Origin: Jaltomata sinuosa
Lineage: Eukaryota; Streptophyta; Magnoliopsida; Solanales; Solanaceae
Assembly: GCA_003996215.1 (NCBI GenBank)
Contig: QJPP01001750.1
Coordinates: 1-64,000, forward strand
DNA: 64,000 nucleotides
Direction of reading: 5' to 3'
Program-made: the position numbers and the translations under genes
Notes under the pieces: model-generated
Told to the model about the DNA's origin: nothing
Seen by the model: only the letters and a program-made list of their open reading frames with translations
The model's database searches: none
In this document: positions 9,483 to 20,810 of the stretch, piece by piece
How the letters are laid out: each line of letters begins with the position of its first letter
Numbering within the stretch: position 1 is the first letter of the stretch

Positions 9483-10580
9483 TTGGTAATCTACCAACTT
9501 ATTCAGCCTTTATTCATGAATTATTGCCATGTTTTGCTTAGTGCTGTCATGACAAGCAATATAGCCCCTAAGCGGGAGAATCCAGGAGCCTTCACCATCT
9601 CTTGTACCATTTGTGTATTCTTGTTCAGAAAATCCTTGTGCAACCTCAGGGCAAACATAAATTTGATGCCCCTTGTGATCTTTAAAAAGTTAGGTTTAGG
9701 TTCTCCTAAACCCATACCAATGAGGTTTCTAATGGCTGACCATTCGATAAAACTCCTAGTGGGAATATCATTTAATGTGTTAGTGAAAGTAGACAAGTTC
9801 ATCATGCCGGCTGATTTCATGGTGTTAGATTGTGATGTTGATCTCGAGGTGCCTATTATCCTAGGGCACCCATTCTTAGCTATGAGAAGAGCACTAGTCG
9901 ATGTTGAGTTTGGAGAACTCAAATTTTTAGTGGAGAGCGAGGAGGTCACATTCAATATTTGTCAATCGATGAAACCCCCAAATGAGTATAGGGTGGTATC
10001 CATAATTTCCACCATAGATGAGCTAGTTGTAAGTCCATGAGGAGATGAAATAAGAGATAAACCATCAGAAGATTAGCTTGTTGTCTACAAAGATGGTGTA
10101 AAGAAGGGTTCTGAGGGATTGATCATGCCCAAGCCACCATATTTGGTGGGAATGCACATGGATCCTAAATACACTCATCAATTGTCCGTATCTATGATGT
10201 TATCAGCCTGGGAATGAGAGAAGGTGATGAAAATCTTAAAGAAGTACTTTCGGTGTTTCAGTTGGGATTGTGCCAATTGTATTGGCATGAACTTGAGCAA
10301 TGATTATATAGTAAGGTACTATCTTCATGCTGCGATGTAAAATCAAGAGCTTCTTAGGAGACAACCCAAGTGTTTTTAGTTTATTTACTTTACCTTTTGT
10401 TGTTTTTGGTGTGTTTTTAAGAATGCATGGAGATTGAAAAAAATGGCTAAGTGGAAGAAATTTTTTTAACGAGTATGTGCGCCAAGACCTGGGTTTCGCA
10501 GGTGGTAACTTGCAGCTGCAGTTTGCATCGCACCCTATTGGCAGTGCATTGAAGAAAAAATGAAAAATTTAAAGGCACAT
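9483..10580 (+). mobile_element. C0: Athila-type element remnant (protease plus 3' non-coding)
   Basis: Begins with an Athila-class protease, then jumps within about 100 bases to 3'-region sequence; RT, RNase H and integrase are absent, so this is a deletion derivative. The block GAGACAACCCAAG at about 10359 matches GAGGCAACCCATG at about 18277 in element C, a conserved post-pol motif. The remnant ends at 10580 where the LTR of C begins. Confidence 0.7.
9551..10040 (+). pseudogene. Athila-type aspartic protease remnant
   Basis: Matches the protease of element C (14390-14790) along its length: NPGAFTISCTI, NLMPLVIFKKLGLG, PKPIPMRFLMADHSIK, VDKFIMPADFMVLDCDVDLEVPIILGHPFLA and EEVTFNICQSMK. The active-site box that reads D-L-G-A-S in element C reads N-L-R-A-N here, so the catalytic Asp is gone. 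An open frame persists from 9483, but the first 20 or so residues do not resemble the family. The ATG at 9551 is a convenient boundary, not a demonstrated start. Confidence 0.75.
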
Positions 10581-12143
10581 TGATGTGTCAGGATTTCACG
10601 GAACTTTCAATGCTTAAAACTAAGTATTCTGGGAGTTCTTAAGTATGTTTTGTTAGATATGATGCCCGTTTTCTACTTGTGCAGGGAAAAAGTTGAAACC
10701 ATAAAAGACATAAAAAGTTGCAATTTCTGGGCTGAAAGTGATGCCCCACAGGCGTGAGATCCACCACGGCCTGTGGGAAGAGGGCGTGGGAACACAATAG
10801 TGAAACTGACGAGGCAAAACTTGCCTCACGGTCAAATGGGACGGGCGTCGGAAGCACCATAGGCCATCATACTTGCCAGTGGGATTGTTCCAGTGAAACA
10901 AAGGCAAGAATCATGTCCCACGATGCCCAACCATGATGCCCGTGGAAAGTGCGATAAGACGTCGCAACTAGCCATCGAAACCAACCAGACCATGTGGAGA
11001 CATGAGACTTTGGACGACGATGGATTCCGACGGGCTATGGGAACAACAATGGCCCATCAATTCTGAATGTAGGAATTTGACAGAGGGCCTGAGGCATGAG
11101 AGGAAATCCAGATAACTATCCACTATGGGCCGTGATATCCACGACATCCAGTGGGATCAGCCCGTCAGAATTGACGCGACCAACTTTCCCAGTACTTATA
11201 GGATTTGGTCTATTTTGTCTATAAATACCTTCCCTATGGTTTTATTTTATTATTACTCATTTTTTGGGATATCAGAAGATATTGTTAATAATATTCTTAC
11301 ATACTTTTGAGAATTCAATCGTTAATTCTTGGTAATTGAAGTGTTTTTGAGAATTCAGGATTCCAGATTTCTTTACTTCTTATTGTAAGTTATAATTATG
11401 ATTTCTTCATCTGAATCTGATTATTTTCTTACAACCATGAGTAGCTGCATCCACAACTAGGGTTGTGGAAACCATGAAGAATTAACAAAGTAGGCAAAGT
11501 ACTTAGTAATCCGAGAACGGTGTTCATGCATGTATTATCCTTCCCTTTGATTTGATTGCTTTTTAACGGTTGTAAATGTTAGAACTTGCCTTATTCTTAC
11601 TTGTTTGACCAAAGGGGTAACAAATGGGAAAAGGGATTACACAACACAGGTCTGAGGATACCAACCCTCATCTAATTAGCTTGAACTTACCCAAGGATAT
11701 CTAATCTGGGATCACTGGTAAGGGTTAGTAAAGAAAACACCCGTAGACTGACCAAGTTGCTTCGTGAAATTCTTCTGTTTTGGTAACCATACATTTAGTT
11801 GAACTTAACTTACCGATCTTGCATGCAGAGCACTAGGCTAGGTTACTGGTACAATGTCTCACTGCATTATGAACTCATGGGTAACACTATCCTAGTCACT
11901 TCTCTTACTTATTACAATAATTGAAATTCATACTCTATTACTTATTAAACTCTCCTTTACAAACATTACTTGTTACATTAAATTCCCCCCATTGGGGAAA
12001 TAAGATGGCTAGGAGCGCAAATATGCACAGTTGACCTAAGTCTAACCATATTCCCTGTAGGATCGACCCTAACCTTGGTTAGGTTCTATATTTGAACAAC
12101 GACCGCCTTATTCTTCCTTTTGGAGGTATAATTTGGCGTATCA
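10581..12143 (+). repeat. 5' LTR of element C
   Basis: Starts TGATGTGTCAGG, matching TGATGTGCCGGG at 19727, and ends in ..GGCGTATCA before the primer site. Homology with the 3' copy is clear over about 560 bases. The end carries the phrase TCCCTGTAGGATCGACCC.. followed by TTGAACAACGACCGC, typical of Athila LTR ends; a diverged copy is at 50930-51000. An 8-bp inverted repeat, CCACAGGC/GCCTGTGG, lies at about 10745-10776. Confidence 0.85.
11220..11227 (+). promoter_or_regulatory. Probable TATA box of element C LTR
   Basis: TATAAATA about 640 bases into the LTR, in a context (TCTATAAATACC) normal for plant promoters. The corresponding part of the 3' LTR is deleted, so conservation cannot be checked. 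Role is inferred. Confidence 0.45.
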
Positions 12144-12148
12144 AATTT

Positions 12149-12166
12149 TGGCGCCATTAACAGGGA
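12149..12166 (+). promoter_or_regulatory. Primer-binding site of element C (Asp-tRNA type)
   Basis: TGGCGCCATTAACAGGGA resembles the TGGCGCC-beginning site complementary to Asp-tRNA used by Athila elements; the first seven bases are intact and the rest is diverged. It lies five bases after the LTR end. Confidence 0.75.
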
Positions 12167-12325
12167 ATATGGTTTAGGATTATGAGCAATTGTTTTTATT
12201 TGACTGTTAGTACTTATTCCTAATTTACTTTTTCTGTTGTTTTTGTTTTGTTTTCTTAGGTTTCACACTTATGCATTCCAAGTACACAGAGTCAAGGCAA
12301 TCCCCTGATTTCCCTTGATCTTGAA

Positions 12326-13720
12326 TTGCAGCAAACTCTGAAAAACATAGTTAAGGACGGGATTGTTGAGACACCAGAGCAGGAAGCAACCAGGGTGTTG
12401 GCCGAAGAGCAGCAAAGAATAAGAGATGCACCAGAAGCTCAAGCCACAAAGAGAAAGCTCACCAAAATGGTGAGGCTGAGAAACCAAGGCAAGAGGCTTC
12501 CCATCAGGTCGCACTGGATATCCAAGCAACAAGGGATGAGGAATCCTAGCACAATGTTAACCAATATTCGGCTAGACAGAGAGGGAATAAGGGTCAACCA
12601 CAATTTCAACCCTGATATATCCCTCATTACAATCTTGATGATGCATCAAAACAATATGTGCTCTAGTGCTGCCACTGCTGCCCGCTGGTGCAAAGTTTGA
12701 TATTACAAGTACCATGATCCAGTTGCTGAACCTGAAGGGATTATTTGCTGGCAAACCCACTGATGATGCAAACTTGCACTTGTTGAACTTTGTGGGGATT
12801 TTCAAGACTTACAATCTATCAGGGGTATGCCAGGATGCTATCAGATTGCAGCTATTTCCATTTTCTTTGACTGGAGAAGCAACGCTTTGGCTGGCCAAGC
12901 TTCCTAATAATCGATCATCACATGGAGAGAACTAAAAAATCAATTCTTAGAAAGGTTTATCCCTCTATCAAATATATTGTAGCTCAAACAGGAGATCTAT
13001 AATTTCAAACAGTTAACACTGAAGTACTTTATGAGACATGGCTTTGGTTCAATAAGAAGCTGAAACAGGTGCTGAATCACAGGATTCTGAGAGAGACCTT
13101 GATAGAGATCTTCTATAGGGCACTAAATACAAACACCAAGGTAGTAGCTAACACAGTCACTAGGGGTGCATTCATGGAAAATACTTATGCAGCCACATCC
13201 GAGATATTGGATAGAGTCATAAAGATGAACAAAGCTTGGCACACTAGAGATTCTGAAGTCCTAACCAGAACTTATGCTGTTGAAAAGTCCATAGACCAAC
13301 AACAATTTTAGGAACTTAGTCAACAGTCTACAAGATTGAAGATGAGTGTTGATTTGGTTGTGAAAAATGTCATTAATAATGGAGTTGAGAAGGTGAACAT
13401 AGTGGGCTCACAAGGTAAAGCACCAAGGCATGATGAGTCTGAACCTGATGAAGAGGCCAACTTTCTAAATGATCTGGTGGCGAGTTTCTGGGCCGACGGC
13501 CAAGGGTCCAACCAAGACACTTGGCAGGGTCAAGGAAATCAAGGCAAGAACAGAGATAGAGATAGAAACAACAACTAAAACTGGTATGGGTATAGAGATA
13601 GGATCAGGGGTAGAGATAGAGATGGTGACTGGAAGAATAAGGATGGCTACAAAAATGAGAAAAGTAGGCTGTATGTTCCTCTTGGAAATCATGAAGGCCC
13701 CCCAACTTATTGAATATTGA
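12326..13720 (+). pseudogene. gag: Element C gag (degenerate)
   Basis: Read across several frames. 12666-12935 carries the Athila Gag core: LNLKGLFAGKPTDDANLHLLNFVGIFKTY, then DAIRLQLFPFSLTGEATLWLAKLP. 13069-13311 continues with the ILRETLIEIFYRALN block and ANTVTRGAFMENTYAATSEILDR. 13336-13578 holds the acidic/Gln-rich tail, and the remainder is Arg-Asp rich (about 13550-13650). Frames are broken near 12936, 13310 and 13578. The usual start cannot be placed with confidence; 12326 is the first ATG of the leading open frame. Confidence 0.8.
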
Positions 13721-14210
13721 ATACATGTTAGCGAGAGTGCTAAATAAAGTAGAGGTGAATAATGACAACCTAAAGGAAATTCATGCTGACATCTCAGGCA
13801 TGAATCAGAAAGTAGAGTTGCATGCCACTGTCATCAAGAAAATTGAGCAGCAGTTAGGTCAAATGTCTACAACCTTGAACCAGCACTGGAAGAGTACACT
13901 TACTATCAATATAATCCAGAATCCAAAAAATGATAGGCATGGCATGGCGGTGACTACTCGAAGTGGAAAGAAGACTATTGATCCTCTTGCCCTTATAGTT
14001 ATTAATGAACTGGCCGAGCCTGAGAAAGATAAAACTAAAAGTATGGTCAATTCTAAAGAAAAGGGTGGTAATGAGAATCAAAGTGAGAAAAAAATCAATT
14101 ACTACCAAGGGAAAGGAAAAGGAGGTCCCTCAAGCTCTAAAGCCTATACCACGACCTCCTCCACCTTTCCCACAGAGACTAGTCAAGAAGGCCAAAGAAG
14201 GAAAGTATAG
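13710..14210 (+). pseudogene. Element C gag-pol linker with coiled coil
   Basis: 166 codons. The first 55 residues have heptad-like spacing (LNKVEVNNDNLKEIHADI, VIKKIEQQLGQMSTTL), as in Athila polyproteins between Gag and protease, followed by MAVTTRSGK, the conserved end of that block, then a Lys/Glu-rich and Pro-rich tail. The start at 13710 is where the frame opens, not a proven initiator. Confidence 0.7.
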
Positions 14211-14389
14211 AAAATTCATCTCCATGTTGAAGTAATTATCAGTGAATATTCCTTTGGTAGAAGCGCTGGAATAGATGCATGGATATGTGAAGTTTATAAA
14301 GGATTTGGTGACGAAGAAGAGAACCATGAGTTTTGAGCCTTCTGATAATTTACATTATTGTAGTGCAATTTCTTCCCATTATCTTGTGC

Positions 14390-14790
14390 AGTAGAGGAAG
14401 GATATTGGAGCATTAACTATCCCGTACACCATAGGAGAATTCTACTCTGCCAAGGCATTATATGATTTGGGTGCAAGCATCAATCTCATTCCATTAGAAG
14501 TGTTCAAACAATTGGGCTTGGGAGCTCCTAAACCGATGACAATGCATCTTCTTATGGTAGATCGCACCATGAAAAGGCCAGTAGGTATTCTATATGATAT
14601 TTTTGTTAAGGTGGAGTCTTTTATATTTCCAGTGGACTTTGTGATTCTAGATTATGAGGTGGATTTTGAGGTCCCCATCATCCTGGGATGATTATTCCTT
14701 GCCACTTGATATGCTTTAGTTGACTTGGAAACAGGGCAGATGAAGTTTACACTGAATGATGAGGAAGTAACTTTCAACCTGTGCTAGTCA
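14390..14790 (+). pseudogene. Element C aspartic protease
   Basis: GALTIPYTIG-type beginning, then the intact active-site box D-L-G-A-S-I at 14467-14484, NLIPLEVFKQLGLGAPKP, LLMVDRTMKRPVGILYD, VESFIFPVDFVILDYEVDFEVPIILG. TGA at 14689 replaces the Arg that follows ILG in the family, and two more stops follow before 14790. The catalytic Asp survives, unlike in the 9551-10040 copy. Confidence 0.85.
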
Positions 14791-15093
14791 ATGAAGCACC
14801 ATGATGACATGTGTGTAGTCTCAGTTATTGATATTATTGATAAAGAGCAGCCATCAGTGCCGGTTAAGGAGCGACTAGGTGTTGAAGCACTTGCAGTCAT
14901 GATAATAAATTTTGATGGGGAATATATTGTTAAATATGATAATATGGTGGAAGCACTTGCTTGTATGGGTCTTTCTCATATACCCCAAAAAAGCTCAATC
15001 TGGACTTGATGAATTGAGCAATCCCACTAGCTAGACCATCTATTAAGGAACCTTCAGTCTTGGAGCTCAAGGCTCTTCCATCACACTTGCGAT

Positions 15094-16570
15094 ATGTCTT
15101 CTTGGGAGCCAACTCTGCCTATTATTATTGCTGCAGATCTAGGTGAAAGGCAAGTTGAGGCTCTTGTATCTGTTTTGAAAAAGCTCAAAAGGGCCATTAG
15201 ATTGTCCATTATTGACATCATTGGAATTCCACCAGGTATATGCACGCACAAAATACAGTTTGAGATAAATTGTATCTCGAGTATTGAGCATCAATATAGA
15301 TTAAATCAGCCTATGCAAGAAGTTGTCAAGAAAGAGATCATTAAGTGGTTAGATGCAGGCGTGGTTTATCCGATTACAGATAGCAAGTAGGTGAGCCTGA
15401 TTCAGTGTGTGCCTAAAAATGGAGAAATCACTATGGTTCCAAATGCTAAGAACGAGTTGATTCCTATGAGGCTAGTCACAGGCTGGAGTTATGCATGGAC
15501 TACATAAAGTTAAATACTTGGACAGGAAAGACCATTTTTCAATGCCGTTTATTGATCAGATGTTAGACTGACTTGATGGAAGAGGTTGGTATTGTTTTCT
15601 TTATGGTTATTCGGGATACAATCATATTTCAATTGCTCTTGAAGACCAAGAGAAGACCACTTTCACCTATCCATATTGGACATTCACATTCAAAAGGATG
15701 CCATTTGGGTTGTGTATTGTACCAGTGACCTTTCAACATTGTATAATGTCAATTTTCTCAAACATGGTGGAGGATACTATTGAGGTATTCATGGCTACCT
15801 TCTCTATTGTGGGTGATTCATTTGATGATTGTTTAGCCAATTTGAAGTGTGTGCTGCAAAGACGTGAAGAGTGCAACTTAGTGTTAAACTGGGAAAAGTG
15901 TCACTTCATGGTGAAAGAGGGCATAGTGCTAGGCCATCGGATTTTGAAGAAGGGTATTGAGGTTGACAAAGCAAAGATTGAGGTGATTGAAAAATTGCCT
16001 CCTTCAGTTTCAGTGAAGGGTATTCGAAGCTTTTTGGGGCATGCTGGTTTCTATCGCAGGTTCTTACAAGACTTCTCAAAAATTGCACATCCCTTGTGCA
16101 AATTGTTGGAGAAGGATGTAAAGTTTGTTTTTGATGATGTATGTCTAAAGGAATTTGAATGCTTAAAACTAAAGTTGATCTCTGCCCCCATTATTATTGT
16201 GCGTGACTGGTCCCAACCATTTAAGGTAATATGTGATACTAGTGGAGTAGCACTAGGAGCAGTCCTAGGCCAGAGATCTGAAAAGATCCTTCATCCTATT
16301 TACTATGCTAGCAAAGCACTGAATGCTGCTTAAAAAAATTACACTGTGACAAAACAAGAGCTTCTAGCGGTGGTCTTTGCATTTGAAAAATTTAGATCTT
16401 ATTTTCTTGGCACCAATGTGATTATGTACACTGACCATGCAGCTCTTAGGTACCTCATGCCTAAGAAAGATGCTAAACCTAGGTTGTTTTGGTGGGTCCA
16501 TTTGTTGGTTGAGTTCGATTTTTAAGTCAAGGACCGGAAAGGTACTGAGAATCAGGTAGCTGGTCACTTG
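15094..16570 (+). pseudogene. pol: Element C reverse transcriptase and RNase H
   Basis: N-terminal RT at 15094-15390 (IPPGICTHKIQ, PMQEVVKKEIIKWLDAGVVYPI), a stretch with stops and shifts at 15391-15697, then 15698-16333 with MPFGL, EGIVLGH, KGIRSFLGHAGFYRRFLQDFS and CDTSGVALGAVLGQ. The catalytic pair expected in the F-M-D-D-F motif reads F-M-A-T-F (about 15789-15803), so polymerase activity is abolished independently of the stops. RNase H continues to 16570 with KQELLAVVFAFEKFR, TDHAALRYL and the NQVAGHLSRLE end, interrupted by stops at about 16331 and 16523. Confidence 0.87.
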
Positions 16571-16599
16571 TCTAGACTGGAGGAAGAGGCGATGCTGAA

Positions 16600-17562
16600 G
16601 CTGAAAGATGAGCTAGAGATTGATGATGCTTTCCTAGATAAGCAAGTATTGGCTGCTTCTTAAGATTTGGTTCCATGGTATGCAGACTTTTCTATCTACT
16701 TAGCAAGTGATATGGTGCCTCTTGATCTGTTTGTCCATCAACAAAGGAAGTTCATGTCTAATGTGAAGAAGTTCTTCTGGGAGGAGCCTTATTTGTTCCA
16801 TTCATGTGTTGATACCATGATTCGTAGATGCATACATGAGGCAAAGATGATGGATATACTAGAGGCTTGTCATTCATCCCCTATTCGGGGATATCATAGT
16901 GGAATCCGACAGATCACTAGATCCTTTAATGCGGTTACTATTAGCCTACCCTCCATAAGGATGATCACGAATATGCAAAGGCCTGTAATCGATGTCAAAG
17001 GGAAGGGGGTATATCAAGGAAGCATGAGCTTTATTGAACTTCTATCCTTGTGATTAAACTATTTGATGTGTGGGGCATTAACTTCATGGGACCTTTTGTG
17101 AGTTCAAATGAGATGAAATACATATTGGTTGCTGTTGAATATGTATCTAAATGGGTGGAGGTGGTTGCACTTCCTAATAACAAAGGCAAAAATGTTACAT
17201 CATTCTTAAAGCAAAATATCATCTCTAGATTTGGCATACCACGGGATATTATCAGTGATGAAGGTTATCATTTTTGCAATAGGCTATTTCGGTCTCTACT
17301 TGAAAAATATGGGGTTAGGCACAATAGAGAAACCCTTTATCATCCGTAGATGAGTGGGCAAGTAGAGGTCTCCAATCGTGAGATAAAGATGATCCTTGCA
17401 AAGAGATTGAATGCACATAGAATTGATTGGTCTAGGAAGATTGATGATGCTCTGTGGGCATACCGGACTGCATACAAGACCCCAATAGGTATGTCACCAT
17501 ATCAGCTTATGTTTGGAAATGCCTTCCATCTTCCTGTGGAGCTTGAGCACAAGTCTATGTAG
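16600..17562 (+). pseudogene. Element C integrase
   Basis: Athila-type integrase without chromodomain. PWYADFSIYLAS and the HSSPIRGYHSG histidines lie in the first frame; near 16910-16920 the frame shifts, and the C-N-R-C cysteine pair of the zinc site is found in the new frame at about 16984. The core reads FDVWGINFMGPF, where the first catalytic Asp (expected in GIDF) is Asn. IISDEG and SGQVEVSNREIK carry the second Asp and the Glu. TAG at 17347 replaces the Gln expected after HP. ALWAYRTAYKTPIGMSPYQLMFG and LPVELEHK finish the domain. Confidence 0.87.
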
Positions 17563-19726
17563 GCGCTCAAAAAGCTGAATTTGGACTGGTGTACTGCATC
17601 CTACCAGTGGCTTGGTCATATAAATGAATTGGATGAGTTTTATCTCAATGCTTATGAAAGTTTAGCACTATACAAGGAGAAGATGAAGATTTACCATGTC
17701 TGAAAGATTGAAAAGAGGAAAACGAGAAGGAAAGACAAGAAATCTCAAGAAGGGCGAGACGATACTGAATTGAGTCCCAAATCACGTGCCAGTAAGTTAG
17801 AGAGAGCTCAAAAGAAGAGAAAGAAATAACTATAGGATACAACAAGATAATCCCTAGCTGAGCATCAGATCCGAGTTGATGTGGCTGGAAGAGGTGCTTT
17901 TGGGAGTGGTGCTGCAGGTGCCACTAATAAAACTTCTTTAGACCCGATTGTGGGAGTTGGTAAGGGTGATGAAGGAGATCGACAAGCAGCTATTGATGCT
18001 GAGAAATCTGGAAAGGCAACTACTAGTTCTTAGAGAGATACGGGTACCAATCCAGTAGTCCTATCTACTACACAGGATGACCGCGCTTAGGCACCACAAA
18101 TATGCCTTGCCTCCCTAGTCCTTATGTTTTTCTTGCATTGGGGACAATGAACGTCTCTTTTTGATGGGGTGAGGAAATTTAGTAATCCATTTACGTATTT
18201 TTATAGTGTCTTGGCGAAGTTTGAGTAGCTGAGGCACTCTCTTCGTGTCGCAACATTAAATCAGACGCTGCATAAGAGGCAACCCATGTGGGTATCTTAA
18301 AGGTACCCGTATCCTTAGGGTTTTCTTGATGTGTTCTTTCCCTGATGAATTTTATTTTATGCTGAACCAATATGTTTAGGTAGTATGTGTGTTTGTAAAA
18401 GAAGAATAGGAACTTAGTGCAGTCTGTGGCCTGATTTTGAAAGTAATTTTTGGAAAAAATGGAGATCCCTCCAAATTTTTGTGTAACATTGTAGCCATCT
18501 TGTTAAAGACTGACCTTTATGGATCTGTGCATGACATTATGTATATGAATGTGATAAATGGCTTAAGCTAGGGCATGAATCTGATAGTTAGCAAATCATT
18601 AGTATAACTCTGTGCCATCTGTTTGTGAGCTGCATTTGTATCGTTCTTGCTGTGTGTGCCAATCTAGAAAATGCCCAGTTAGTCTTGCCTAGGCTATAGG
18701 ATATTTGGTTAGGATATGATCATAGGCCGCCTTTGAATAAAGTCCCCTTAGCCTAAAATGACCTACTAAATGGAATTGATTTCCCTTGATCCTTGATTTT
18801 GAGCCTTAATTGACCTTTTTTTTTATTTAGCCAATTCACCTTCCCTATTTTTTGTGAACCTTTAATTTGGCCTTGGTCCCTCCTTGGACATTGTGCACCT
18901 CAACTCAGGAAAATCACCTAAATTGAGGGTTACCACTGTAGAGGTAAATAAGAATGAATGGGGTATGAAAAGAGTGGGTTAGTGATAACAAAGAAAACAA
19001 CGGATGAGGGCGTATATGCTAGAAAAAGAAAAAGAAAAGAAAAGAAAAGAAAAGAAAAGAAAAGAATTTTTTTATGAGAAACAAAAGCTGAGTTTAAAAT
19101 AAAATCCACACCCATTGCTTGATGAAAAAGAAATGATAAAAATGGAGAATAAGGGAGGAAAGTTTTGGTATAAAGGTGGAAAAAAATAGCGTAGTGTCAA
19201 AGAGGGCAAAAGTCACTATTACTCAAATATACCATACCCGTCCCCAAGTCTACGTTACAAGCCTAATAAAATCCTATAGTGATCTTAGTCAAATTATTTG
19301 AAAACTGAGGCATAGAAAATAAGGGCAAGCCTATGGTATTGTGCATGCACTGCTTAAACTTCTTTGCAAGAGTGAGTGTGATTTCGGTCCCCATTTATTG
19401 AATGAAATTCTGCGTGAGCATGATTCCTTTGCTGTGAGGGCATTAGAGTGAACTGTGATTGCTAATTATTAGGGTAAGTGTCATCTGTGTATGCTAGCTT
19501 GTTTGTTGATATCATGATGTCAACCATGGATCCATTTTGTGTTGTCATGATAAATGGTATATGTGCATTGGTTTTGTACTAAAAAGGAGAGGGGGTTAAA
19601 ACTGTGAGCTGAACTGGTTGCATCATATGACTGCTGTAGTTCCTATTTTTATTTTACTTAAGTATCATCTTAGTATAGTTTTATTTTGTTCCTTGAGGAC
19701 ATGCAAATATTCTAAGTTGAGGGTGT
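17563..19726 (+). other. 3' non-coding region of element C
   Basis: After a basic Lys/Arg/Glu-rich tail (to about 17829) there is no supportable gene. The block around 18235-18300 (ACATTAAATCAGACGCTGC.., GAGGCAACCCATG) is the conserved post-pol motif of Athila elements and recurs at about 10330-10365. An (AAAAG)n tract is at about 19021-19066. The sequence ending AAGTTGAGGGTGT at 19714-19726 is the probable polypurine tract of the 3' LTR. Confidence 0.7.
19021..19066 (+). repeat. (AAAAG)n microsatellite
   Basis: Purine-only run of AAAAG units within the 3' non-coding region of element C. It accounts for an antisense Phe/Ser-rich reading frame and carries no gene. Confidence 0.85.
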
Positions 19727-20290
19727 TGATGTGCCGGGATTTCAAGGCACTTTCAACGCTTAAAATTAAGGATTTTGGGAGTTCTTAAGTATGTTTTGTT
19801 AGATATGAAGCCCATTTGATACTTCTGCAGGGAAAAGAGTTGGAACCATAAAAGACATGAAAAGTTACTTTTTTTTGGGCTAAAAGTGATGCTCCACGGG
19901 CGTGAGATCCACCACAGCCCATGGGAAGAGGGCGTTAGAACACAACAGTGAAACTGACGAGGCAAAACTTTCCTCATGGTCAAATGGGATGGGCGTCAGA
20001 AGCACCACAAGCCGTCATACTTGCCCGTGGGATTGTTCTAGTGAAACCAAGGCAAGAAGTATGTCCCATGATGCTCAGCCACGATGCCCATGGAAAGTGC
20101 GATGGGAGATCAGAACTAGTCGTCAAAACCAACAAGAGCATGTAAAGATAAGAGACTTTGACCGATGATGTATTTCGATGGGTCGTGGCAACCACGGCGA
20201 CACATCAACTCTGAATGTGGGAATCTGACGGAGGGCCTGAGGTATGAGAGGAAATCCACACGGCCATCCATGATAGGCCGTAGTAGCCAC
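19727..20290 (+). repeat. 3' LTR of element C, truncated
   Basis: Aligns from its first base with the 5' LTR at 10581 (TGATGTG[T/C]C..) and stays alignable to about 20290 (GGCCGTAGTAGCCACG against GGCCGTGATATCCACG). The last two thirds of the LTR, including the TATA region, are missing. Confidence 0.85.
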
Positions 20291-20810
20291 GTGTCACGCT
20301 GCCTGTAGCCCTGTCTGGCTAACGTGTCATGCCTTCGACATGGAATTCCTCTGGAATTTGGTAGCTTGAAGCTGCCCACCTACGTGTCACACCTCCCATC
20401 ATGGAGGCTAGCTTCCGTGGCACGAGGGTGGGTCTTTTGACATCCGTTTTGGCTCCTATGAACTCTTTCCACCTTGATTTGTGTTCCAATGATTTGTAGC
20501 ATGTTTGTAGGCTTCAAATAGCTTCCATAAATCCTCCAAAGATCTCCTACAAGAGCTCACAACACACATAAGTCCACACAACAAAATAAAGCTCGTACAA
20601 GTACGCTAGAATAGGCATAACTCAAGCTAGCAAAGCTAGTTTCCTCGTCTAAACTCTATTTGATTATTTTAGCTTATTATTTGTTCCAAATGCTGCCCAA
20701 ACACTATAAATAAACATGTTAGTCACAAATTACACCCTTTTACACACTAAATACCTCAATAGTGTATCAAGTTATCCTCAAAACTAAGCTAAACGTGCAG
20801 GGATAACGAC
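20291..20810. other. Unassigned interval between elements C and D
   Basis: About 520 bases with no recognisable gene, RNA or transposon end. It could belong to another repeat; nothing in it can be named from sequence alone. Confidence 0.4.

Larger units (their letters stand above)
10581..20290 (+). mobile_element. Element C: decayed Athila-type Ty3/gypsy element
   Basis: 5' LTR, Asp-tRNA-type primer site, gag, protease, RT, RNase H, integrase without chromodomain, a long 3' non-coding region of about 2.1 kb, and a 3' LTR cut off after about 560 bases. Many stops, several frameshifts and altered catalytic residues mean it is inactive. A 120-base comparison of the LTR starts shows about 12% difference, much older than elements A, E and F. 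The left flank is C0; the right flank is unrelated, so the 3' end was lost by deletion. Confidence 0.88.
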
